Source of the DNA: an uncultured Roseburia sp.
Lineage (GTDB): Bacteria > Bacillota > Clostridia > Lachnospirales > Lachnospiraceae
Reading direction: 5' to 3'
Length of the DNA: 6,916 nucleotides
Assembly: GCA_947384095.1 (NCBI GenBank)
Contig: CANDFU010000091.1
Span: 1 to 6,916 of the forward strand
Shown here: positions 1 through 5,265 of the stretch, piece by piece
Layout of the letters: each line of letters opens with the position of its first letter
Position numbering within the stretch: the stretch's first letter is position 1
The notes under the pieces: model-generated
The model's input: the letters and a program-made list of their open reading frames with translations, nothing else
What the model was told of the DNA's origin: nothing
Databases searched by the model: none
Position numbers and translations under genes: made by a program

Positions 1-773
1 AAATGGGCTATCACTGCATGGAAGTGAGCCAGATTCCGATGACACCGGAAAACGTTTCCGGCATGAAAAAAGCGTGTGACGAATTCGGGATCAAGATCGC
101 GGCGAACTCAGCAGCTCTGGAACCGATGATGCCCGGTATGCCGGGAGAATTTTTAAACACTGATTTTGACAAAATTGTGGAGGACTGTAAAACCCTCAAC
201 ACAGACATGCTGCGAATCGGAATGCTCCCGATGACCTGTATGGGCAGCCGTGAAAAGGCTATTTACTTCGTAAAAAGAGCTGACGAGATGGCAGAACGCC
301 TTGGCGAGCACGGCATCGATCTGTACTACCACAATCACCATGTAGAGTTTGTCAAATATGACGGACAGTATCTGCTGGACATCATCAAAGACAACACGAA
401 GAAAATGGGATTCGAGCTGGATATCCACTGGATTCACCGCGGCGGTGAAAATCCTGTCACTTTTATCAATCAGTATGCCGGCCGCATCCGTCTTCTTCAC
501 TTAAAAGACTACCGCATCGCGCCAATCCGGATGCCGGAAGGCGATTTTGATTTCAAGGCAGTCATGGGCCAGTTCTACAATCTGACCGAGTTTGCGGAAG
601 TAGGGGAAGGAAGTCTTCCAATTAAAGAATGTATTGAGGCCGGTCTTGCAGGCGGAAGCGAATATTTCCTGATCGAGCAGGATGACACCTACGGCCGGGA
701 TCCGTTTGAAAGTTTAAAGATCAGCCGTGACAATCTGATAGCCATGGGCTACAAAGACTGGTTTGAACTGTAA
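1..773 (+). CDS. Sugar phosphate isomerase/epimerase family protein (TIM barrel), 5'-truncated
   Basis: This is the C-terminal 256 residues of a xylose-isomerase-like TIM-barrel protein (AP endonuclease 2 / sugar isomerase superfamily), probably a cytoplasmic metal-dependent isomerase, epimerase or dehydratase acting on a sugar or inositol derivative. The ATG at 3 is probably internal: the readable protein opens directly in a strand and helix (MGYHCMEVSQ) that normally follows about 20-30 residues of the first barrel strand. Counted from that Met, family signatures are YYHNHHVEF (108-116), FELDIHWIHRGGENP (137-151), RIRLLHLKDY (161-170) and EYFLIEQD (220-227). Likely metal or substrate residues are E115, D140, H166 and E225, by analogy with the family. 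The position often occupied by Glu in the L-x-x-E-N-H motif is His110 here, as in the YHNH subgroup. The gene ends with TAA, followed by a strong terminator. The exact substrate cannot be read from sequence. The frame is clear and the family assignment is secure. Confidence 0.9.
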   Translation, partial: MGYHCMEVSQIPMTPENVSGMKKACDEFGIKIAANSAALEPMMPGMPGEFLNTDFDKIVEDCKTLNTDMLRIGMLPMTCMGSREKAIYFVKRADEMAERLGEHGIDLYYHNHHVEFVKYDGQYLLDIIKDNTKKMGFELDIHWIHRGGENPVTFINQYAGRIRLLHLKDYRIAPIRMPEGDFDFKAVMGQFYNLTEFAEVGEGSLPIKECIEAGLAGGSEYFLIEQDDTYGRDPFESLKISRDNLIAMGYKDWFEL

Positions 774-796
774 AATGTCTTTATGATCCGGTTCCG

Positions 797-826
797 AAAA
801 AGACAGGTAAAACTACCTGTCTTTTT
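797..826. terminator. Bidirectional intrinsic terminator between convergent genes
   Basis: The arms are GACAGGTA (802-809) and TACCTGTC (814-821) around an AAAC loop. The A5 tract (797-801) and T5 tract (822-826) extend pairing to 13 bp. On either strand the stem is followed by a U-run, so it can terminate the isomerase gene (+) and the regulator gene (-). The stop codon of the minus-strand regulator (813-815) lies at the loop edge, so the arm 814-826 also encodes the last residues of that protein. Confidence 0.9.
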
Positions 827-3602
827 CTGTGCCCCTGAACCTCCCATATCGCCGTTCTGCCCGTTCTGCAAAATCCTCAAAACAACTGTCCAGTTCCTGT
901 GCAAACTCTTCACGACAGATCAGCATCATCTTCTTATAGCGTTTCCTGGCCTCTTTTATATCACCGTTCAGAAAAAGATATTCCACCAGCCGCTCTGCAA
1001 CCGGCACCGCGTACCGGTCAACGGCCGCCGCCTTTTCCAAGAGCAGTACGGCCCCGCCAAAATCCCCTCTCTCCGCCTTTAAATCTGCAAGTCCGGTAAT
1101 TGTCTGCAGGAAAATCCGTTCCACATACTCCCGGTATCCTCCCAGCCAGGTATAATCTTCCCCGTACATATAGCATTCATGATAGAGAGACGTTATCTCC
1201 GACACATCTTTCCGTTCTGGCAGACGCCTTTTCTGCACATCCTGATTCCACTCCATCAGCACGCCGATATCGGATGAAATATGCTCATATTCCAGCGCAT
1301 AAGTCTGACTTTCCGCCCTTAAAATTTCCGGCGCCCCTGCCTGCGCAAGAGCCTTTCTGAGGTAAGACATCGTTGTGTGAAACAACACCGTGGCCTTTTT
1401 ACAGTCCCGTTCCGGCCACAGACGTTCGGTCAGCGTATCTCTGCTAACCCCCCTGCCCCCCTCGTAAAACAGACATGCAAACAATTCTTTTGTTTTTCTG
1501 GTCCGCCAGGCCACTTTTCCGTCTGCTCCCTCTGCTTCCAGCGGACCAAGGCATCTGACTTTAAGCAGTCCCTCTTTTTCTCCCTGCATACCATTCTTTA
1601 ACACTTCCTCCAGAATACACAAATCTTCGTTGTGAAAGACCGGCCCGGCAAGTCCCATCCGGATACGTTCCGCTTCGATCTGTCTGATTTCCTCCCTCAT
1701 CCGCTTTACACTGCCGCCATACATCCGTATCCCTCCTTCTTTGCGACATGACGCAAGGAGCAGAAATAACTTCATCCAGCCGGCAAACACCCCTCCTCCG
1801 CCGATCCGGATCCCCTCTTCCGCCAGTTTTATCCACTCTGCATCTTTTTTATCGTACTGTGCGCACACGGCACAGTAAAATCCATATTCCGCATAAACTT
1901 TTGATATCCTTGCTATCTGCCTGGACTGGCAGATAACCTCTTTCCAGACACTCGCACCTTCGTTCTGCATCCGGCTGATCTGCAGCGCCCAGCGCACCAG
2001 CCGGCACAGGCTATGAAAAGAACACATACCCGGCTCTCTCTCTGCATTCCGTTTTAAAAACTGCCTCAGCTCCGCAAATCCCTCCATCTCAAGGCTATAC
2101 TCCAGTCTGCGCAGGACAATCCGCATACTATGGCTTGTAGCCACACCCGCAAGCTGTTCCTCCGCAAATCCCGCCAGTTCCTTTGCAGGCGCCGGGCCAT
2201 GCCGCTCCCTGAGATTCTCAAGCTGCTCATGTGCATATTCCGCATACCGTTCAAAATGCCGGTTAAAAACTGCCGCATCCATCGCCTTTGAGAGCAGCTC
2301 CATCCCCTGTTCTTCCTCCCCCTGGTATCTCAGATAACGATACAGCCAGTAGAGCGTTGTTTCACTCAGTCCCCCCTCTGCGTTACGAAGCCGTGAAATC
2401 CATCTCTCTGATATGGTACCCTTACCTGTTTCATGCAGAATACGTATCTTCTTTTCTACAATCACAGATAATATTTCAACGCCCGCTCCTCCACATTCCA
2501 TCGCGTATTCCGCGGCAGCGTCCCAGTCCTCATGCCGCGCGCTATATTCCGCCGCTCTGCGCAAAAGAATTTCCCTGCGTCCCGACTCCAGTCTGCTCTG
2601 CAGAAATGAAGCAAACACCGGATAATAGAAATATCCGTTCTGTCTGTCCGGCCGTCTGGCCAGAAATATATTTTCATGGGCAAGATATTCCAGTATCCGC
2701 CCGGCGTCGCTGCGCCCGAGCACAAAATTCAGAATTTCCTCCTCGATTTCAGCAAATATGGAGGAATCAGTCAAAAACACCTGAACCCCGGAAGACAATT
2801 TCCGGAACATTGTAAAAAAAATATAATCGTTGAGACAGGAAGCCTCATTCATATATTCGGGAACAAAGGAGGACGGGGCATGCTTCATTTTCAGCCCCGC
2901 CAGTACAATCCCTGCAGCCCAGCCTCCGGTATACCGGAAGACGGGCCCGGACGTCCCGCTCCCCGCCCTCTCCCCGGTCAGACGGCTTACTAACGCCTTC
3001 GTCTCACTCTCTGTAAACCGAAGCTGTTCCGCCGAAAAGACACGCACTCTTCCCTGCAGCACATACTTTGCCAGAAACGGCGGAAGGCTTCCCCGCACGG
3101 TAAGCAGCATACGAAACTTTCCCCGCCCATATTCCATCCACATTTCCACCAGTTCATAAATCCGTTCGTCTGATATCGTCTGAAAGTCATCTATGCAGAC
3201 ATAAAAAGGATTTTCACCATTTTCCAGATCAAAAAAGGACAGAAAGCGCTGACATCCCTCACGGATTTCTGCTTCTCCCTGTCCCGTTTCTTCTATCTCC
3301 GGAATCTTTGTTTTTCTTTTTCCCAAAATCGCGGAACAGATTCCGCGAAAAAAATAAGCCGGAGCATTATCCGCTCCGCTTATCTGATACCAGCAGCTGC
3401 TGCCTTCATGCCTCCTGGCAAACTCCGCCATCACCGTCGTCTTTCCAAAACCGGCTCCGGCCGACAGAACAATCACCTCTTCCCGGCTTCGCTCAAACTG
3501 CCCTATCAGCCTTTTACGGCTCACTGCGCCGACCGGCTGTTCCGGGATCCGGATTTTGGTTTCCATATCTCCGGCCCTCTTCTTTCCTTTTTCCCCTGTC
3601 AT
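813..3602 (-). CDS. MalT-like STAND ATPase with C-terminal winged-helix/BTAD (SARP-type) transcriptional regulator
   Basis: A large cytoplasmic DNA-binding regulator of 929 residues from the chosen start. Residue numbers here count from the upstream GTG at 3632; subtract 10 for the chosen start. The P-loop AGAGFGKTT is at 58-66, a Walker B-like FYVCIDDF at 143-150, LLTVR at 176-180 and the MalT-family YTGGWAAGI at 234-242. A winged-helix stretch (about 283-350) ends in YYPVFASFLQSRL. A helical, TPR-like middle runs from about 355 to 680. A PhoB-like winged helix occupies about 689-785 (RKTKELFACLFYEGGRGVS, then LTERLWPE) and a BTAD helical domain about 790-925. This resembles a signal-responsive ATPase activator, but the ligand is unknown. 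ATG 3602 is preferred because AGGAG lies 9 nt upstream. GTG 3632 and ATG 3629/3626 have GGAGG too far away (23 nt from the GTG), and ATG 3566 is also possible. The gene has its own promoter and ends inside the shared terminator. Confidence 0.88.
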   Translation of the reverse strand: MTGEKGKKRAGDMETKIRIPEQPVGAVSRKRLIGQFERSREEVIVLSAGAGFGKTTVMAEFARRHEGSSCWYQISGADNAPAYFFRGICSAILGKRKTKIPEIEETGQGEAEIREGCQRFLSFFDLENGENPFYVCIDDFQTISDERIYELVEMWMEYGRGKFRMLLTVRGSLPPFLAKYVLQGRVRVFSAEQLRFTESETKALVSRLTGERAGSGTSGPVFRYTGGWAAGIVLAGLKMKHAPSSFVPEYMNEASCLNDYIFFTMFRKLSSGVQVFLTDSSIFAEIEEEILNFVLGRSDAGRILEYLAHENIFLARRPDRQNGYFYYPVFASFLQSRLESGRREILLRRAAEYSARHEDWDAAAEYAMECGGAGVEILSVIVEKKIRILHETGKGTISERWISRLRNAEGGLSETTLYWLYRYLRYQGEEEQGMELLSKAMDAAVFNRHFERYAEYAHEQLENLRERHGPAPAKELAGFAEEQLAGVATSHSMRIVLRRLEYSLEMEGFAELRQFLKRNAEREPGMCSFHSLCRLVRWALQISRMQNEGASVWKEVICQSRQIARISKVYAEYGFYCAVCAQYDKKDAEWIKLAEEGIRIGGGGVFAGWMKLFLLLASCRKEGGIRMYGGSVKRMREEIRQIEAERIRMGLAGPVFHNEDLCILEEVLKNGMQGEKEGLLKVRCLGPLEAEGADGKVAWRTRKTKELFACLFYEGGRGVSRDTLTERLWPERDCKKATVLFHTTMSYLRKALAQAGAPEILRAESQTYALEYEHISSDIGVLMEWNQDVQKRRLPERKDVSEITSLYHECYMYGEDYTWLGGYREYVERIFLQTITGLADLKAERGDFGGAVLLLEKAAAVDRYAVPVAERLVEYLFLNGDIKEARKRYKKMMLICREEFAQELDSCFEDFAERAERRYGRFRGTEKDR

Positions 3603-3611
3603 TTTTCCGCT

Positions 3612-3618
3612 CTCCTTT
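3612..3618 (-). promoter_or_regulatory. Ribosome binding site favouring the start at 3602
   Basis: The minus strand reads AAAGGAG with 9 nt to the ATG at 3602. The site lies inside the longer open frame that begins at GTG 3632, and it is the main reason to prefer the shorter 929-residue protein. Confidence 0.6.
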
Positions 3619-3640
3619 TCCCGCATCATCACTGTCGCGA

Positions 3641-3655
3641 AATATCTCAGATATT
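3641..3655. promoter_or_regulatory. 15-bp perfect palindrome in the regulator's leader
   Basis: AATATCT-C-AGATATT is an exact inverted repeat with a single central base. It lies between a GGAGG (3656-3660, minus strand) and the regulator's start codons, downstream of the predicted promoter. Its size and symmetry suit a dimeric DNA-binding protein, possibly the regulator itself, but a chance palindrome is not excluded. As RNA it could form at most a very tight hairpin. Confidence 0.4.
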
Positions 3656-3721
3656 CCTCCGCACTTCCTCACGTCGCCATAGATCGCCGTCCCGGAATGC
3701 GGCTCATATAATTACACACAT

Positions 3722-3750
3722 AAAATACAATGAATCTACAAGGATTTCAA
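3722..3750 (-). promoter_or_regulatory. Sigma-A-type promoter for the BTAD regulator
   Basis: The minus strand has TTGAAA (3745-3750, 5/6 to the -35 consensus), a 17-bp spacer, then TATTTT (3722-3727, 4/6 to the -10 consensus). It lies downstream of the hydrolase terminator and gives a leader of about 110 nt to the start at 3602. This makes the regulator an independent transcription unit. Confidence 0.55.
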
Positions 3751-3759
3751 CCGGATTAC

Positions 3760-3783
3760 AAAAGAGGAGGCATCTCTGCCCCC
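3760..3783 (-). terminator. Intrinsic terminator of the hydrolase gene
   Basis: On the minus strand GGGGGCA (3783-3777) pairs with TGCCTCC (3772-3766) around GAGA. There are seven pairs, including one G-U, followed by TCTTTT. It starts 9 nt after the hydrolase stop. The short stem and broken U-run make it moderate in strength, so some read-through into the regulator is possible. Confidence 0.6.
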
Positions 3784-3791
3784 TTCCCTTT

Positions 3792-4808
3792 CTAAAATTG
3801 ATTTTTTTCCCTCCAGGCGTCAATATGCTCTGTCACACCGGACAGATTTGTATACCAGATATAATGGCTCCCCTCTACAATCTGCAGTTCATGATTTTCC
3901 CCCTGCAGATTGAGCTGATTTTCATGTCCGGTCTGCCATGCCGGAAGTGCATTGACATTATCCGAACAAATCATCGCAAGCACCGGCAGATCATCCGGAA
4001 ACTTTTTATCTTTGACTGCGAGCAGCGACTGATCCATCCGTTCGATTTCATCTTTGATCGCCGCATTCCCACTGCTGCAAAACCCCTGCAGATATTCCTC
4101 CTCATCGCTTTCCGAATAAGCATACCCGGCGACATCCGGCAGAAGCGCTCCATACTTTTCCGGATCTTCGCGGACTGCCTGAAGAAATGCCTCCTCCGTG
4201 GCAAACGTATCTTTAAGTGCATCGAACTCTTCCGTCTGCTTCAGCATATATTCCTGCTCCATCGCAAGCGCCTCTGACAGGCCCTCATCGTAAACCGTAT
4301 TGTCTACGGCAATAAATCCTTTTACGCTTTCCGGATAATCATGAACGAAATTGAGCCCATACACACCCGAGATCGAATGAACGAGCAGCACGCACTGATC
4401 AATTTCAAGCATATCAAGGGCGTCCTTTATCTCACTGTTTATATTTGAAACCGTTCTCTCCGCTGTAGTCCCATCACTCAGCCCATACCCGAACGGTTCC
4501 AGAATCACAACGTTAAACTCCGTCTTCAGCTCCATTGCGAGAGGCTTAAAATAAATATGCGGAGATGGAACCCCCAGTGCGGGAAGCATCACCAGCGTCG
4601 TCTTTGTCCCGTCCTTAAAATCCTGCCCCGGCAGATCGATATCACCATATAAAATGACATGCATTTTTCTGCCGTCCACCGTAACATACCGGCTGACACC
4701 ATCTGCGGCTCCCTGCCCCGCGCCGACAGGCACAGACGCCAGCATACCGGCCATAAGCACAAACACAAGAGCCGCACTCCAATAACGTTTTTTTAACAGA
4801 TTCTTCAT
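3792..4808 (-). CDS. Exported alpha/beta-fold hydrolase
   Basis: A predicted extracytoplasmic serine hydrolase of 338 residues from ATG 4808. The N-terminus has Lys/Arg residues (MKNLLKKRYW), then a hydrophobic stretch SAALVFVLMAGMLASV (11-26). A plausible signal peptidase site follows VGA (28-30). No lipobox cysteine is present. The fold is shown by LVMLPALGVPSP (72-83, oxyanion region), VVILEPFGYGLSD (100-112), the nucleophile elbow LLVHSISGVYG (141-151) and a late VEGSHYIWYTN (311-321). Likely triad: Ser145, Asp283 (ICSDN) and His315. The elbow is VHSISG rather than GHSMGG, so both small flanking glycines are replaced (Val143, Ser147). A large helical cap spans about 172-268. The substrate is unknown; an esterase- or peptidase-like role is possible. 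The longer frame from ATG 4847 is not preferred: it has no Shine-Dalgarno, overlaps a -10 element and would put 13 residues before the signal peptide. Confidence 0.87.
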   Translation of the reverse strand: MKNLLKKRYWSAALVFVLMAGMLASVPVGAGQGAADGVSRYVTVDGRKMHVILYGDIDLPGQDFKDGTKTTLVMLPALGVPSPHIYFKPLAMELKTEFNVVILEPFGYGLSDGTTAERTVSNINSEIKDALDMLEIDQCVLLVHSISGVYGLNFVHDYPESVKGFIAVDNTVYDEGLSEALAMEQEYMLKQTEEFDALKDTFATEEAFLQAVREDPEKYGALLPDVAGYAYSESDEEEYLQGFCSSGNAAIKDEIERMDQSLLAVKDKKFPDDLPVLAMICSDNVNALPAWQTGHENQLNLQGENHELQIVEGSHYIWYTNLSGVTEHIDAWREKNQF

Positions 4809-4815
4809 TCTTAAT

Positions 4816-4822
4816 CCCCTTT
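4816..4822 (-). promoter_or_regulatory. Ribosome binding site fixing the hydrolase start at 4808
   Basis: AAAGGGG on the minus strand lies 7 nt from ATG 4808. This places the signal peptide at the very N-terminus, as expected for an exported protein. Confidence 0.65.
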
Positions 4823-4845
4823 CGCTTTCAAATGTCTTTTCAGTC

Positions 4846-4854
4846 ATTCTAACA
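4846..4854 (-). promoter_or_regulatory. Extended -10 promoter of the hydrolase gene
   Basis: The minus strand reads TGT followed by TAGAAT (-10 at 4846-4851, 5/6 to consensus, with a TGn extension). No convincing -35 is visible. Transcription would begin near 4839, about 30 nt before ATG 4808, which fits the chosen start and argues against ATG 4847, whose codon overlaps the -10 element. Confidence 0.4.
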
Positions 4855-4892
4855 CAGCCCGCCGGTTTCCTCTACCAGAAACAATTCAATCT

Positions 4893-4903
4893 TTGTAGTA
4901 CAA
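4893..4903. promoter_or_regulatory. 11-bp palindrome TTGTA-G-TACAA in the divergent promoter region
   Basis: An exact 5-bp inverted repeat around one base, about 40 bp upstream of the hydrolase -10 and about 65 bp upstream of the trkA -10. It could be an operator for either gene. It matches no operator I can name with certainty, and at this length chance is a real alternative. Confidence 0.3.
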
Positions 4904-4930
4904 GGTTTTCCCATATCCATCATTTTTCTT

Positions 4931-4958
4931 CATTTTCCTACTTTTACTCCCATTTTCC
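4931..4958. repeat. Direct repeat CATTTTCC, 20-bp period, in a pyrimidine-rich tract
   Basis: CATTTTCC occurs at 4931-4938 and 4951-4958, with a related CATTTTTC at 4921-4928. The tract directly abuts the trkA extended -10 element and covers the place of its -35. A spacing of about two helical turns would put the copies on one face of the DNA, as for an activator, but low sequence complexity may explain it. Confidence 0.35.
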
Positions 4959-4966
4959 AATCGATG

Positions 4967-4975
4967 TGATATAAT
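4967..4975 (+). promoter_or_regulatory. Extended -10 promoter driving trkA-trkH
   Basis: TGA followed by TATAAT (4970-4975) is a perfect extended -10. No good -35 is found at 16-18 bp (for example CTCCCA at 4947-4952), which the TGn extension can offset. Transcription would start near 4982, leaving a leader of about 280 nt before trkA. It is the only strong plus-strand promoter I could see ahead of trkA. Confidence 0.65.
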
Positions 4976-4999
4976 GTTCATAAAAGCAATGAGCAGTGC

Positions 5000-5055
5000 C
5001 AGAACGCTGCCTGAAAAACGACTGTTCACAGGCGTTTTTCACCTACAGCGTTCTG
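5000..5055 (+). repeat. Large composite hairpin at the start of the trkA leader
   Basis: The outer arms CAGAACGCTG (5000-5009) and CAGCGTTCTG (5046-5055) pair perfectly over 10 bp. The inner arms TGAAAAACG (5012-5020) and CGTTTTTCA (5033-5041) pair perfectly over 9 bp. They are separated by a 2x4 internal loop and capped by a 12-nt loop. The right outer arm belongs to the first 77-bp repeat. This could be a leader RNA structure or the remnant of a palindromic mobile repeat. I do not recognise it as a known riboswitch class. Confidence 0.65.
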
Positions 5056-5117
5056 ATAGGGCGAATGCACGTGAGCACGAATGCCGCAGGCTTTCGGGCT
5101 GCGCACTGCGGACTGGC
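5041..5117 (+). repeat. 77-bp direct repeat, copy 1
   Basis: This matches 5153-5229 at 76 of 77 positions; T5057 here is C5169 there. The unit is GC-rich with internal structure: CGAATGC occurs twice 16 bp apart (5062-5068, 5078-5084), and CCGCAG (5084-5089) can pair with CTGCGG (5106-5111) or, in a shorter form, CGCAG with CTGCG (5099-5103). It is followed by six T residues (5120-5125). The period of 112 bp is not a multiple of three and no plausible protein reads through, so it appears non-coding. Confidence 0.85.
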
Positions 5118-5152
5118 GCTTTTTTCGGGCCTCTGCACTTTGCGCCCGCTGA

Positions 5153-5229
5153 ACCTACAGCGTTCTGACAGGGCGAATGCACGTGAGCACGAATGCCGCA
5201 GGCTTTCGGGCTGCGCACTGCGGACTGGC
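5153..5229 (+). repeat. 77-bp direct repeat, copy 2
   Basis: The second copy has the same internal inverted and direct repeats as copy 1. The 35-bp spacer between copies (5118-5152) is unrelated to the unit and carries a T6 run. This copy ends 25 bp before the trkA Shine-Dalgarno and is not followed by a T-run. It may be an intergenic repetitive element of the genome that duplicated locally, or part of a structured 5' leader. Confidence 0.85.
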
Positions 5230-5254
5230 ATTATTTAGCAAAACCAATTGTTTT

Positions 5255-5259
5255 GGAGG
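5255..5259 (+). promoter_or_regulatory. Ribosome binding site of trkA
   Basis: GGAGG with 6 nt to ATG 5266. The open frame extends back to a TTG at 5248, but that lies upstream of this site, so the ATG is the true start. Confidence 0.85.
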
Positions 5260-5265
5260 ATTATT

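Noticed and set aside
2288..2815. A 175-codon plus-strand open frame inside the regulator
   Set aside because: It is antisense to a conserved ATPase region, with low-complexity composition and no family signature.
3669..3707. A 12-codon leader peptide (MSRIPGRRSMAT) on the minus strand upstream of the regulator
   Set aside because: It has no Shine-Dalgarno, begins almost at the predicted transcription start and shows no attenuator pattern.
3408..4277. A 289-codon open frame on the plus strand across the regulator 5' end, intergenic region and hydrolase
   Set aside because: It runs antisense to two well-supported genes and across a promoter and terminator, has no recognisable motifs, and is rich in Pro/Arg/His/Phe as expected from antisense of coding DNA.
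4974..5238. Overlapping open frames through the 77-bp repeats with repeated peptide ANAREHECRRLSGCALRTG
   Set aside because: The repeat period is 112 bp, so the same peptide appears in different frames; there is no ribosome binding site and no protein family. The open frames follow from the GC-rich repeat.
5248..5265. Upstream TTG start for trkA
   Set aside because: The TTG lies upstream of the Shine-Dalgarno, and TrkA proteins begin directly at the first Rossmann strand, matching ATG 5266.
4982..5265. A c-di-AMP (ydaO/yuaA) riboswitch or T-box in the trkA leader
   Set aside because: Tested because such riboswitches often precede K+ transport genes. I could not find their conserved cores, and the repeat structure does not fit them. 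A covariance-model search would be decisive.
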